Positions 42,929 through 52,057 are shown, counted from the stretch's first letter. The stretch: 64,000 nucleotides of DNA from Arthrobacter sp. MSA 4-2 (GCF_016405885.1 NZ_JAEKGC010000014.1:55382-119381), one strand, 5' to 3'. Numbers and translations are program-made. The notes: generated from the letters alone by a model not told the origin.

Positions 42929-43093
42929 TCATGCCGCAGGCGGCCGGGCTGCCCGCCACAAGCTTCTACGTAGGGGTCGGGTGAGCCACGCGGCCATGGC
43001 CGCAGCAGCTGAGGCCAGGATCAGAACGGGCCAAACGTCGGACAGGGCCATGGGGACGCCGCTGGCGGGTGCGGCGTCGTCACTGATCACCAT
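42929..43093 (-). CDS. Small single-helix membrane protein
   Basis: A 54-residue frame with one hydrophobic segment (SDVWPVLILASAAAAMAAWL) followed by a basic Arg-rich tail, just upstream of the CPBP gene on the same strand. No close RBS. Composition is what is expected of a small inner-membrane protein, but support is modest. Confidence 0.4.
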   Translation of the reverse strand: MVISDDAAPASGVPMALSDVWPVLILASAAAAMAAWLTRPLRRSLWRAARPPAA

Positions 43094-43209
43094 GCGCCTG
43101 AGAGTACTCCCGATTTCCTCAGGCCGCGGCCGCCATCCCGTGCGGCCGCGTGAGCCGCAGCGCGACCGACGGCCTTGTCCGCCGTCGAACCGGGCGGGAC
43201 AATGTCCCT

Positions 43210-44319
43210 GTGCAGAACGTGCAGCCGTCCCCTGAAACGTTGGCGAAGGTGGCTGGGTCGGCAGTTGGTGCGGGCCACCCGCTTCCAGTGAGCGACCATG
43301 TGCTGGTCCCCCTCGGCGTCCCGCTGTCGAACATGACGACCGCCGGGCTGTGGCGGCTGCAGGGCACGGCAGGTGAGGGAGAGGACCGACACGCCTTCTC
43401 ATCAATCCTCAAGGTGATCCATACTCCGCTGCGCTGGGCCGGGATTGAGCAGATCCCTGAGGAGCTGCGGGGTTTCGTCGTCGAACACTATCCCTGGCGC
43501 ACCGAGGCTGAAGTTTACGCCGGCAGCCTGGGGCAGTACCTGCCCGAGGGACTGCGGCTGCCCACGGTGCACCACATCGAGGAGCTTGACGAGGACAGTA
43601 CGGCGATCTGGATGGAGGACGTTCGGCAGGATCCGCACGCCGAGTGGAACCCCGACCGTTTCGCCCGGACGGCATACCTGCTCGGCCGCATGGCCGGCGC
43701 AGCGGGGGCGCCGCGCGGGAACCATCGCGACCTCGCCGACTACGTCTTCGGGCCGGGCGAGCACCTCTTCATTCCGCGGCTCCGTTCCGGGACATTCCGT
43801 TCCCACCCCGCCTTCGAAGGCAGTGTGGATGACCGCCTCGAGGAGGACTTGATCGCGTTGACCGGGCAGCTTCCCGCGCTCCTGTCGGAACTGTCTGCCC
43901 TCCCCCGTACCCGCGCACACGGCGATGCCTGTCCCCAGAACCTCCTGCAGTGCCGCGACGGCGTCGTGGCCATCGATTGGGGCAGCTTCGGCACCGCCCC
44001 GGCCGGCTTCGACCTCGGCCAACTGTTGACCGGCCTCGTCAATGAAGGGCTGCTTCCCGGATCGGCCCTGCCTGAACTCGCACCCCGTTGTCTCGATGCC
44101 TATCTGTGGGGACTGCAGGACGAAGGGGCGCCCCTCCCCCGGGAACTGGTACGGAGGGGATTCGCCATCTCCACCGCGATCGTCAGCGGGCTCTCGGCGC
44201 TGTTCCCGCCCGAGCTTGACGGGCCGGACTCCGAGCACCTGCACCGGCTGATCGCTGCACGTGCCGATATGGCGCGTTTCCTCATCGCGGAGCTGGCCGC
44301 CTCCTCGACGTCCTTATAG
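43210..44319 (+). CDS. Aminoglycoside phosphotransferase-like kinase
   Basis: A 369-residue protein-kinase-fold small-molecule kinase. The catalytic HGDACPQNLL (Asp base, Asn) and metal-binding AIDWGSFG are clear, and the N-lobe has a VLVPLGVPLS element and SILKVIH. The family phosphorylates sugars, amino alcohols, choline or drugs; this member is divergent and substrate is unknown. Start uncertain: GTG at 43210 or 43219; the frame is open to 43150. Confidence 0.82.
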   Translation: MQNVQPSPETLAKVAGSAVGAGHPLPVSDHVLVPLGVPLSNMTTAGLWRLQGTAGEGEDRHAFSSILKVIHTPLRWAGIEQIPEELRGFVVEHYPWRTEAEVYAGSLGQYLPEGLRLPTVHHIEELDEDSTAIWMEDVRQDPHAEWNPDRFARTAYLLGRMAGAAGAPRGNHRDLADYVFGPGEHLFIPRLRSGTFRSHPAFEGSVDDRLEEDLIALTGQLPALLSELSALPRTRAHGDACPQNLLQCRDGVVAIDWGSFGTAPAGFDLGQLLTGLVNEGLLPGSALPELAPRCLDAYLWGLQDEGAPLPRELVRRGFAISTAIVSGLSALFPPELDGPDSEHLHRLIAARADMARFLIAELAASSTSL

Positions 44320-44358
44320 CGAAGGCTGAACCTACCTGTCGGCAGAGAGGGGAATCCC

Positions 44359-45021
44359 ATGGCGACTTTTGTGCTTCTGCATGGCGGCGGCTCCACGGCG
44401 TGGGACTGGCATCTGGTTGCTCCGTTTCTTGAGGGCGCGGGCCACGACGCCGTTGCGGTAGACCTGCCGATCGAGGATGCCAACGCTGGGCTCAAGCAGT
44501 ATCTCGCCGTCATCGCCGCCGCTGTGCCGGCCGCACGGCACATCATCGTCGTCGGGCATTCCCTCGGTGGCTTCATCGCTCCCTTGGCCTGCGAACATCT
44601 CGACGCCGAAGGCCTCGCCTATCTCGCCGGAATGATCCCGCTGCCGGGTGAGAGCTTCGCCGACTGGTGGGCGAATACGGGGCACGACCTGGAGAGCATC
44701 GACGACGACCCCGAGGTTCTCTACTTCAATGGGGTCCCTGATGCTCTTGCCCGGGAAGCACGGGCGCGTGAGCGGGATCAGCAGGGCGGCTGGATGTCCG
44801 GGCCGTGGCCGGCGGACCGGCACCCCGCGGTACCGACTCTGGCCATCCTGTGCCGGGAGGACAACCTCTTCCCGGCCTCCTTCATGAGGCGCCAGGTGCG
44901 GGAACGGCTGGGGATCGAGCCGGTAGAGATCGACGGCGGACACTATGCCGCCCTCAGCCACCCGGATGCAGTCGCCGCCGCATTGGTCGGCTTCGCTGGG
45001 CAGTTGGCTGGCCGACCGTAA
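44359..45021 (+). CDS. Alpha/beta hydrolase
   Basis: A 220-residue serine hydrolase. The oxyanion loop HGGGST is near 9-14, the nucleophile elbow is GHSLGG (about 73-78), the acid residue is likely in LCREDNLFP and the catalytic His in DGGHYAALSHP. The short length and EstC/methyl-esterase-like layout suggest a small-ester or lactone hydrolase. Follows the kinase gene by 39 bases, possibly in one operon. Confidence 0.9.
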   Translation: MATFVLLHGGGSTAWDWHLVAPFLEGAGHDAVAVDLPIEDANAGLKQYLAVIAAAVPAARHIIVVGHSLGGFIAPLACEHLDAEGLAYLAGMIPLPGESFADWWANTGHDLESIDDDPEVLYFNGVPDALAREARARERDQQGGWMSGPWPADRHPAVPTLAILCREDNLFPASFMRRQVRERLGIEPVEIDGGHYAALSHPDAVAAALVGFAGQLAGRP

Positions 45022-45099
45022 TGCTGTCCCCCTAAGCCCGGCCGGACCCGGCCGCACCGTGAACCTGGTCGTCGTGACGGCATCGGCGCGCGATCGGCG

Positions 45100-45175
45100 C
45101 GCGGCCGGCGCACCCCAATGCGACCGGCGCACCCGGTTGCGACCGGCGGACCCGATTGCGACACACGCACCCGAT
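45100..45175. repeat. 19-bp degenerate tandem repeat
   Basis: Four units of 19 bp in a row (45100, 45119, 45138, 45157), consensus TGCGACCGGCGCACCCGAT. Two inner units differ at a few bases. The repeat lies in the noncoding gap 45022-45444, where no gene is visible. Confidence 0.75.
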
Positions 45176-45444
45176 AAAGCGGGCGCCGCCGTCGTTTTCG
45201 GGCGCGCGGGACGCATTCGGGTACGGATGCCGCGCCGGGCGGGCACTCGGCCGCCTCACTCCAGTAGCGGCCCTCCCGCGCCGGTGGTTCCGAGTCCGGT
45301 CTACGCCTCATGGCCTGCTGCCCCGCAGCACATCAAGCCGCCCCTCGCAATGTGACGAAGCCAATACGCGCCCGAAGCGGAGAAAACGGTGCCCATCCGG
45401 ACAATGGAACCTGTGGTGGGGACCGTATCTTGAGGAACGCCGAA

Positions 45445-45705
45445 ATGCAGTGGCTGAATAACAACCGTGACCTTCTTCCGTCCGCCGGCGCACTCGCGGC
45501 CGTGCTCATATTCTGGACCGCTGGAGCGTTCGGTGGCCTGAGGGTGCTGAATGGATTCCGCTCCCCGTTGGCGGAACTGATCGGGCTCTACCTGATGTTC
45601 TTACTCCTGATCGCCTCGGTCGCCGTTGCGTTCTGGGCCATCCGCGAACTGCCAAGGCGGCTCGCGCTCCGGCGCCACACCGACCGCTTACCGCTGCGCC
45701 AGTAA
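45445..45705 (+). CDS. Small two-helix membrane protein
   Basis: An 86-residue protein with two membrane segments (about 14-32 and 45-65) and a basic C-terminal tail (LPRRLALRRHTDRLPLRQ). GAGGAA lies about 9 bases before the ATG at 45445. No family recognised; accessory-type gene in a region of short orphan genes. Confidence 0.65.
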   Translation: MQWLNNNRDLLPSAGALAAVLIFWTAGAFGGLRVLNGFRSPLAELIGLYLMFLLLIASVAVAFWAIRELPRRLALRRHTDRLPLRQ

Positions 45706-45762
45706 CGAACCCCTTCCACCCGCAGGGCTTCGACTGCTCGGACCGGGAGTTAGGGCCCTTCG

Positions 45763-45984
45763 GTGGCACCGGACGGCCGGAGGTTCGTCTTCGCCCAGAC
45801 CCTTGCGCAGACGCACGCCGCCGTTTCGCGGATCGACGGTGAGGTGCTCGCCGATCCGGCTGACTCCTCACCGCTGGAGGGTCAGTTGAGGCTGTTCTCC
45901 GTCCACGTGTGGGAGGCCCTGGCAACGGCCCCCGGCGACGCCGGGACATTGCGGATCACCTCCTCCGGCGTCACGGCCGAATAG
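45763..45984 (+). CDS. Small hypothetical protein
   Basis: A 73-residue frame from GTG 45763 with balanced composition (RFVFAQTLAQTHAAVSRIDG, LRLFSVHVWEALA). High GC at third positions supports coding. No RBS of note and no recognised domain. Confidence 0.45.
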   Translation: MAPDGRRFVFAQTLAQTHAAVSRIDGEVLADPADSSPLEGQLRLFSVHVWEALATAPGDAGTLRITSSGVTAE

Positions 45985-46478
45985 GCGAGCCGCCGAGAAG
46001 GCCACCACTGCCGAGTCGAACCTCCGAGAGGTCGACACCGTAGCGGATTCCGTTGTGCCCTTACGCAGACATCCCAGCCCCGACTTCACGGAATTGGCCT
46101 GCAGACTCCCGCGGGCCGTCCCACCCGTCCGAGGATGCCCCTCCCCGAAGCGTCGTAAGGAACCCCTTCCAGTGACTTGGAAGGGGTTTTGTGTTTTGCC
46201 GGGAGATTGCTCTAGCGACGGCTATCCCGATGAAACTACTGTCTCATTTGAAACATCAGTGCCATTGGTCACATTTCCCGGTAGGGTCAGGAACTGAATG
46301 GGGGTGGAGCCGGAGCAAGCCGGAGGTTCCCGCCGCGGAGGGAACCGACGAGCCGCCCGCCCCGCCTGCGACGTCGTTGACCCCGCGGATCGCCGAACCC
46401 ACGCCAGAGCCCTCCCGACGCGCCACACGGCCGGTGAACGGCGTGTTCCGACCCTCAAACTTTCTCGATAGGCACAAC
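45985..46478. other. Intergenic region with terminator
   Basis: Nearly 500 bases. It contains the terminator at 46161-46188, a less GC-rich stretch (46195-46290) and a hairpin GGTTCCC/GGGAACC at 46329-46351. The frame just before the GH16 start (46300-46478) reads as a Pro/Glu/Thr-rich peptide in phase with that gene, but the signal peptide requires the start at 46479. Confidence 0.5.
46161..46188 (+). terminator. Rho-independent terminator
   Basis: AACCCCTTCCA pairs with TGGAAGGGGTT around a 6-base loop, followed by TTGTGTTTT. It lies 177 bases after the 45763 frame; no gene directly precedes it, so it may be left from a lost gene or RNA. Confidence 0.8.
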
Positions 46479-47882
46479 ATGAAGCACCCACGGGAATCGC
46501 TGCTAGCAATGGCCGCCGCTGCGCTCTTGCTGCTGGTAGGCCTCGGCCCGGCCTGCGCGGGAAGTGGGCCTACGAACCTCCGCCAGGATTATGCGGCAAG
46601 CTCGTCGACCTCGATCCGAGCAGTATGGAACCCAGTTCCCGGTTATAGCGGCGTGTACAAGCACTATCTCAACGGCAGATTCGTCGCGGGCGCTTCGGAC
46701 CCCACGACCGGGGAGACGTTCTCGGGCCTGCCCTCCGGATCGATCCACACCGTGCAGGTCAGCGCCACGATCAGCGGCGTCGAGTACAAATCGGCTGTCG
46801 TCACCATGAAGGCGACCAGGACCCCGCCGATCACGCCGGTACCACCGACGAATCTGCGGCCGGTAGCTTCGGGAACCACCCAAACCGCGATCCGCGTCGA
46901 GTGGGATGCACCCGCGGGTTACACCGGAAGCTACAAGCACTATGTCAACGGCGTCCACGTCGCTGGACAGGACGACGCGACGAAGGGCGAAACTATCACC
47001 GGCCTCGCCCCGAACACGAGCTACAACATCCAGGTATCGGCAACGATCGGGGGGATCGAGAAGAAGTCGGCCGTCCTCACTGCAAAGACCAACGCCGTGC
47101 CCCCGGCACCACCTGCCTGGAAGCTGTACTGGGCGGACGAGTTCAACGGCGCTGCCGTTGACACCACGAAATGGAACGTCCTCGACAACTCCACCTACGG
47201 CGACGGTAACGACGAGCTTGCCTGTCTTCAGGACGAAAACGTCAGCGTGGCGAACGGCAAGCTGACCATCACCGCGCAGAAACTCCCGGCTCCGGTTCTC
47301 TGCAACAGCAACGACGGCCGCTTCCCGAACGGGCGGCTGTACACCTCAGGCCATCTGAACACGCTTGGGAAGCTTGAAACTACCTACGGCCGGTTCGAGA
47401 TGAGCGCGAAGCTCCCTGTTCAGCAGGGAACGTCGAAGGGGCTCTGGCCTGCTTTCTGGATGCGTCCGGTCGACCGCGGCGTCGGTGAGATCGACATTAT
47501 GGAAGCTCTCGGTTCCTCGAAGGCGGAGACCCATGTCAGGGCGAACGAGGTCCACCAAACGATCCACTACGACTACGGCTTCTCTGCACCCCACGGTATG
47601 CAGGACCATGAATACGTTCTGCCGAACGGGCGCACGATGGCTGACGGGTTCCACCAGTACGCGGTTGAGTGGGAGCCCGGCGTCATCCGTTGGTACGTCG
47701 ACGGCGTGAAAACCTACGAGCGGAACCGGACGACCACCTCGTGGATGGATGAGAGTTTCAGCCGGAACTTCTTCCTCCGGCTCAATATGGCGGTCGGAGG
47801 TGGCTGGCCCGGTTCACCGGATGCAGACACCCAATTTCCGGCGCTCATGGAAGTCGATTACGTCCGGGCCTACAAGCGCTAG
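46479..47882 (+). CDS. Secreted GH16 beta-glucanase with two FnIII-like domains
   Basis: A 467-residue exported enzyme. Signal peptide 1-26 (KHPRESLLAMAAAALLLLVG, ending ACAGS). Two fibronectin-type-III-like modules (about 30-115 and 125-205) share the pattern GVYKHYLNGRFVAG / GSYKHYVNGVHVAG. The GH16 domain (about 215-467) has the catalytic EIDIME at 337-342 (nucleophile Glu337, Asp339, acid/base Glu342). It should cleave beta-1,3 or mixed-linked glucans such as laminarin. Base composition is slightly less GC-rich than the neighbours. Confidence 0.9.
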   Translation: MKHPRESLLAMAAAALLLLVGLGPACAGSGPTNLRQDYAASSSTSIRAVWNPVPGYSGVYKHYLNGRFVAGASDPTTGETFSGLPSGSIHTVQVSATISGVEYKSAVVTMKATRTPPITPVPPTNLRPVASGTTQTAIRVEWDAPAGYTGSYKHYVNGVHVAGQDDATKGETITGLAPNTSYNIQVSATIGGIEKKSAVLTAKTNAVPPAPPAWKLYWADEFNGAAVDTTKWNVLDNSTYGDGNDELACLQDENVSVANGKLTITAQKLPAPVLCNSNDGRFPNGRLYTSGHLNTLGKLETTYGRFEMSAKLPVQQGTSKGLWPAFWMRPVDRGVGEIDIMEALGSSKAETHVRANEVHQTIHYDYGFSAPHGMQDHEYVLPNGRTMADGFHQYAVEWEPGVIRWYVDGVKTYERNRTTTSWMDESFSRNFFLRLNMAVGGGWPGSPDADTQFPALMEVDYVRAYKR

Positions 47883-48301
47883 AAGCCTGTCAGCCAACAG
47901 ACGCCTGGCTTGCGGGCCCATGGACACCAGAAGCGCTTACTCACAACGGCAGCCCGCCGCTCGGCTGCCACCCAATGGCTGGGTGGGCCCGCGCTCTTTC
48001 CTGCTCCAGCCACTTATCCCCCTGGTTCAGTGCGCCGTTTCTGGGGCCAGTCTCGCATGCGATCGTTCCTCAGGCATTGCGCATGATGAATTCGGGCTGC
48101 CTGCGGAACGGTTCCGAGCCGTGGAACTTCCAAGCGTTGTTCGGGTTGGGAGCGTCGCAGCTATGGGAGTAGGAGAGGGCCATACAAGGGAACACGCAGT
48201 GGGCCGGCGGCTCCCACCGAGGGCTACTCGACTGGCCATCCACCAGGCCGCGGGGTTCCCTCCGTTGGTAGGATCGGCCTGATCCAAGCCGAAGGAGAGC
48301 C
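47883..48301. other. Intergenic region
   Basis: About 420 bases after the glucanase. Short frames exist on both strands but none has an RBS and protein-like composition. No repeat or hairpin with a T-run was seen. Confidence 0.5.
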
Positions 48302-48643
48302 GTGACCGCCGACCAGCCAACCCCGGATAACTTCGCTGGCGCCGACGATGTCCAGCTGGCCGTTTACGCGGCCATCCGCGAGGACAGCGTCAGCGCCCTC
48401 GAATCCCTCGACCCGGCGGCTGTCGACGACTCGCTTGATGCCACAATGATCCGCTACCCGCAGCTCCTTCCCCCGGACGGCGTCGCGGCTGCACTTCGGC
48501 AGCTAGGCATCAAATGCCGGACAGTAGACCTGAACCCCTACATGGATGGGCAAGCGCTGCCCCCGGAGGTGCCCGGCTTCCGGGTTGCGCTCTTTGAATT
48601 TCCTGCCGGCACGCACCGCTGGATACCCACCGCTCACGGCTGA
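48302..48643 (+). CDS. Hypothetical protein, 113 residues
   Basis: A soluble, acidic protein with a helical first half (DDVQLAVYAAIREDSVSALE) and a strand-rich end. GTG at 48302 follows AAGGAGAGCC, a strong RBS, so expression is likely. No family recognised. A terminator hairpin lies 62 bases after its stop. Confidence 0.7.
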   Translation: MTADQPTPDNFAGADDVQLAVYAAIREDSVSALESLDPAAVDDSLDATMIRYPQLLPPDGVAAALRQLGIKCRTVDLNPYMDGQALPPEVPGFRVALFEFPAGTHRWIPTAHG

Positions 48644-48704
48644 ATCACCGGCCGACGGTCTCCCCTGCTGGGCCTGTCCGTGCGAGCCTGACCGCTCCCT
48701 CAGA

Positions 48705-48735
48705 AAGGGCCGTCCCCCACTCCGGCGCGGCCCTT
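48705..48735 (+). terminator. Hairpin after 48302 gene
   Basis: AAGGGCCG pairs with CGGCCCTT over a 15-base loop, followed by ATCC. Modest stem, located between two plus-strand genes. Confidence 0.55.
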
Positions 48736-48772
48736 ATCCATGCCCTGTTGACACCGCTGGGACACTGGGGCC

Positions 48773-49366
48773 GTGAGCTTCTTCGACGACATTCCGGCGC
48801 CGCCTCCCCCGCCGCAGCGGCACCGGGTACCGAGTCTCGACTGGGTGCGGCCGCCCTCCGATGAGCTGCCGGTGGTCCTTCCCGTGGGCCGATTCCTCTG
48901 GCGCGGCGGGGACACCGTGGTGGGCGTGTCGCATGTGGAGGCGTACTCCACCGGGTGCTCCATCCGGATCCGCTGGATGCTTCGCCGCGGCTCCAGGACC
49001 GACGGGGATTGGGACACCTTGCTGGACCGATGGATGGGCCAAGACCGGCACAGCGTCGAGGTCCTGCGCTTCGGTGTGGGCCTGCCGGACGGCCAGAAGG
49101 TTTCGACCCAGAACGCCCCCCGGTCCAGGTCGGGGTCCGTCACAGGACCGGTCCTGATGGCGCAGGCGGAGGCCGGGGCCTCAAAAAGCGCTGTCACCGG
49201 GTCGGTGGAACTGTGGCTGTACCCGCTGCCGTCAGTCGGGGAACTGCTGCTCGTCGTGGAGGGTGCCCTGCTGGGAATTCCCGAGTCAACGATGGCCCTA
49301 GACGCCGGGGAGATCCGCGGGGCCGCGCAGCGTAGCTGGGCCTTCTGGGACAGCGCGCGGCAGTAG
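48773..49366 (+). CDS. Hypothetical protein, 197 residues
   Basis: A soluble protein with a Pro-rich start and a beta-rich core (SIRIRWMLRRGSRTDGDWDT, GSVELWLYPLP, ELLLVVEGALLGIPE). The chain has no membrane helix or signal. GTG at 48773 with GGGG nearby. It looks like a conserved orphan family of Micrococcaceae, but I cannot name it. Confidence 0.7.
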   Translation: MSFFDDIPAPPPPPQRHRVPSLDWVRPPSDELPVVLPVGRFLWRGGDTVVGVSHVEAYSTGCSIRIRWMLRRGSRTDGDWDTLLDRWMGQDRHSVEVLRFGVGLPDGQKVSTQNAPRSRSGSVTGPVLMAQAEAGASKSAVTGSVELWLYPLPSVGELLLVVEGALLGIPESTMALDAGEIRGAAQRSWAFWDSARQ

Positions 49367-49523
49367 CCCGTCGTGGAACTGCTGAGGCACCGACCCCCGT
49401 ACCCCTAAAGCTCGCGCCGAGCAGTCTCCGGCAGGACGGCGCGCCCACACAGGTCCTGCCCCACCTCGACCGAAGAGGTGAAGCAGACTCCCCCGGCATA
49501 GTCACATCCTTAAGCGGCATTAA

Positions 49524-49628
49524 GAGAATCGGGAGCTGTGCCAGCAACTGGCCGACACGGCCGCGTTCCGGGCCATGGAGGAGAACATCCACGCCGGCCA
49601 CAAGGCCAAGCTGCCCAAGGCCGCCTGA
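49524..49628 (+). pseudogene. Short coding remnant
   Basis: A 34-codon stretch follows a TAA and has no start codon, yet reads as a natural protein C-terminus (ENRELCQQLADTAAFRAMEE then a lysine-rich end). Possibly the tail of a lost gene in the gap 49367-49701, which is otherwise empty. Confidence 0.3.
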
Positions 49629-49701
49629 GCAGGAACGCACGAAGGGCCGTATCGGTCGCCGGAGCGGCACTTTGCTGTGTCAGGTGCTCATGCCGCCGGT
49701 T

Positions 49702-49917
49702 TCAGGACCCGCTGTCCTCCGCCTTATCACGGGCATCGAGTTCGCTGTCGAGCTCATGGTCGCGGAAGGCCGTCTCGGGGTGCAGGTCGCCTTCCTTGAC
49801 GTACTCGTGGTCGACCTGGCGTTCCACCTTGCTGTTGAGATTCTCGACGTCGTCGGTGTCCAACTTGGTCAGGTCTTCCGGGAAATCTTCGTCGGGTCCC
49901 AGCTTGCTGTCGGTCAT
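49702..49917 (-). CDS. Small acidic hydrophilic protein
   Basis: A 71-residue, highly charged protein (SKLGPDEDFPEDLTKLDTDD ... RDHELDSELDARDKAED) without hydrophobic segments. AAAGGAG lies 5 bases before the ATG at 49917, a strong RBS. Disordered, stress-type composition. The longer frame upstream is rejected. Confidence 0.65.
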   Translation of the reverse strand: MTDSKLGPDEDFPEDLTKLDTDDVENLNSKVERQVDHEYVKEGDLHPETAFRDHELDSELDARDKAEDSGS

Positions 49918-50003
49918 GGCGCTCCTTTGTGGCGGTCGGATGTTGGCCAAGCGTAGCCGCCTTCGGTGAACTGTCGTACCAGTGACGTATACATGCGTGC
50001 ACC

Positions 50004-50165
50004 ATGACAGACACGCGCACCAGGGCCTTCGTAAACGGAGACAGGCCCACCATTGCCCTCGACATGGACGGCACCCTCTTTGACTGGAGCACCCGGTTCG
50101 CCGAGATCCTCCTCGCCACTGGTGAACACGTTCCGCAGGAACATGCCCTACAGCAACGCAATTAG
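50004..50165 (+). pseudogene. N-terminal fragment of a HAD phosphatase
   Basis: A 53-residue frame starts like a 5'(3')-deoxyribonucleotidase of the HAD superfamily: IALDMDGTLFDWSTRFAEIL with the nucleophile Asp20 and Asp22. It stops after QEHALQQRN, so the cap domain and the Lys and second Asp motifs are missing. The rest is not found downstream. It appears to be a truncated gene. Confidence 0.65.
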
Positions 50166-50203
50166 AAGTCTCCGCGGCCGGAGCCTCACGCAGCGCCGCT
50201 GCC

Positions 50204-50479
50204 ATGAAGGTCGTCGCCCGCGTCCAGTACCAGGTTCCCGACGACGCCGAGTTCCGCGTCTACAGCCACACCGGCGAGCTGCTCAAGACCGGCGCGGATC
50301 TCGAGGAGGTCCTGCACAGCGCCGAAGCCAGCACGCCTAAGACGTACGGCAGCCTCGTCGGCGTGCAGGTCATCGAGGACGCCAAGCCATCACTGTTCGC
50401 GCGGATCTCCGGGCCGGGCCGGCGTCAACGCACAAGGTCCCTGGCGAAGTACACCGCCGACGTCCAGCTGCTCAGCTGA
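50204..50479 (+). CDS. Hypothetical protein, 91 residues
   Basis: A small soluble protein with a strand-rich start (KVVARVQYQVPDDAEFRVYS) and a basic C-terminal part (RISGPGRRQRTRS). ATG at 50204 follows a GC-rich leader without a clear RBS. No domain recognised; possible phage or plasmid-type accessory gene. Confidence 0.55.
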   Translation: MKVVARVQYQVPDDAEFRVYSHTGELLKTGADLEEVLHSAEASTPKTYGSLVGVQVIEDAKPSLFARISGPGRRQRTRSLAKYTADVQLLS

Positions 50480-50514
50480 CCGGCACCACCCCATCCACCA
50501 CCGAAGGAATCTCC

Positions 50515-50643
50515 ATGTCCCGCGACACCCGCACGTCCCCCGCCCCGCAGCGGAAGTCGAACCGCATCCGGGTCGCCGTCGCCGCACTGATCATCATCCT
50601 GATCGGCTCGACCCTGGCCACCGGCATCAGCGCGTTCGGATGA
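50515..50643 (+). CDS. 42-residue membrane peptide
   Basis: A tiny protein with a basic N-terminus (APQRKSNRIR) and one membrane helix (VAVAALIIILIGSTLATGI). GAAGGAA lies 5 bases before the ATG, and it starts 35 bases after the 50204 gene, so both may be co-transcribed. Reads as a small inner-membrane protein. Confidence 0.55.
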   Translation: MSRDTRTSPAPQRKSNRIRVAVAALIIILIGSTLATGISAFG

Positions 50644-50694
50644 GTGAAGCCGCCGGCGGCCAGCCCGGCTGACTCCTCAGCACCGGGCGTGGTG

Positions 50695-51294
50695 TCACTG
50701 CGGACTGCTTCCAGGCATCTGGTTGCGCACTTCAGCCCAGCGCTTCCTGTTCGGGAAGAGTCTCTTCCATACCACGCGGGCGTCTTCGGGGGCGAGGCGT
50801 TCCCAGGCCATCACAATTCCCCCGAGCGAGAGAACGCCCATTCCTACCCGCAACCAGAGCATACTTGCGGACATCCGCTCCCAGTCCTCCGGTGTGCCCA
50901 CCGCGATGACGCTGTCCGGGTCCTCAGGGTCAACGACGTACTCCACCTCCGCGTACAGATAATTGTTCGGCAGGAACTCCGGGTAGCGCACTCTCTGCCA
51001 TCCCTCTCGGGGCCGCGATCCCTCTCCGGTCTGAACGTAGTAATTGGCGTTGCCGTTTCGTCTGCTGTCATAGATGTGGACAATGAGTCCGGACTGGTGA
51101 TCCTGCGTCCTGACGGTCTCGCCGGCTTCCTTGAACTGTGCGTAGCTGCCGACATAGAAAACCACCATGAGCGCCGTGATCGACAGCATAAACAGCACGG
51201 CGGCGGTACGGCGCAGGCCGAGCGGCAGTCGGTAGAAGTGTGCGGCGAACTTTCTTCGCAGGTCGTTCCTGATCCGCCGTATCCGAGTCCCCAT
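50695..51294 (-). CDS. Membrane protein, tandem paralogue A
   Basis: A 199-residue protein with a basic N-terminus, a membrane helix (about 29-50), an extracytoplasmic domain containing YVVDPEDPDSVIAVGTPEDW, and a second helix (about 147-165) ending in a cytoplasmic tail. The sequence matches the adjacent gene 51391-51987 over its whole length, so they are tandem duplicates. The layout resembles DUF3592-type proteins. Unknown function. Confidence 0.75.
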   Translation of the reverse strand: MGTRIRRIRNDLRRKFAAHFYRLPLGLRRTAAVLFMLSITALMVVFYVGSYAQFKEAGETVRTQDHQSGLIVHIYDSRRNGNANYYVQTGEGSRPREGWQRVRYPEFLPNNYLYAEVEYVVDPEDPDSVIAVGTPEDWERMSASMLWLRVGMGVLSLGGIVMAWERLAPEDARVVWKRLFPNRKRWAEVRNQMPGSSPQ

Positions 51295-51390
51295 CCGGAC
51301 AGCGTAACGGTGCCTGTGCCCTTCGCCCGGCGTTGCCGCGGCCGCGGCCGCTGGCTCTCCGTGCCGTCTGCAGTCCCGGCCGACCTATCG

Positions 51391-51987
51391 TCAACGGACA
51401 TGGCGGCCAGCCCTGTCGTTTCGGGGCGTCAGGTCGCGCGCCCTCCGGCCCGCCGGCTTCCTGCTCGGGAAGAACTTGTCCCACACGGTCCGCCCGTCTT
51501 CAGGGACGATCCGCCCCCACGTCACCACGATGAGTGCGAGGGTAGAGAAGCCGCCGACTGACGCCCCGAAGGCTGTGTTCCACGGCTCGTCCTCCCAGTC
51601 TTCCGGTGAGCCCACCGCGATGAGGTGCTCCTCGTTTGCGGGATCGACCACGTATTCAACGATCGCGTGCCAAGAGTCGTCCGGTAGGAATCTCGAATAG
51701 TTCAGCAGCAGCGCTTTCCCCTCCACCATCACGTAGTAGTCGCAGCGTCCCCCTGGCCTCGGGCTCCCATACAGGAGCATGCCGCTCCAGTGCTCCTGCG
51801 TCTTGACGAGTTCGCCGGCCCGGTCGAACTCGGCCTCCGTATGGACGCTGAAAAGAATGCTGCCTAGGGCGACAAGCAGTGCGACCAGAGCCGCCGCAGC
51901 CCGGCGCAGGTGGATCGGAAAGTCCTCGATGCGGTGGACATGTTTCCTCCGCTTCTCGCGGCTGACTCGTCGACCGGTATCCCCCAT
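51391..51987 (-). CDS. Membrane protein, tandem paralogue B
   Basis: A 198-residue paralogue of the 50695 gene. Shared blocks: helix one after a basic tail, FDRAGELVKTQEHWSGMLL, YVVDPANEEHLIAVGSPEDW and the end VPEDGRTVWDKFFPSRKPAG. ATG at 51987 makes its length match the paralogue, so the longer frame is rejected. The copies differ most in the middle, suggesting an old duplication. Confidence 0.72.
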   Translation of the reverse strand: MGDTGRRVSREKRRKHVHRIEDFPIHLRRAAAALVALLVALGSILFSVHTEAEFDRAGELVKTQEHWSGMLLYGSPRPGGRCDYYVMVEGKALLLNYSRFLPDDSWHAIVEYVVDPANEEHLIAVGSPEDWEDEPWNTAFGASVGGFSTLALIVVTWGRIVPEDGRTVWDKFFPSRKPAGRRARDLTPRNDRAGRHVR

Positions 51988-52057
51988 CGGGACATCGTAA
52001 CGGTGCTGGTGTTCCGCCGGAGCCGTCGGCAGCATGGGGCACGGCTACATTGGACGA

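Noticed and set aside
42801..43235. 144-residue plus-strand frame near the CPBP gene
   Set aside because: Overlaps the CPBP start antisense and lacks an RBS and domain.
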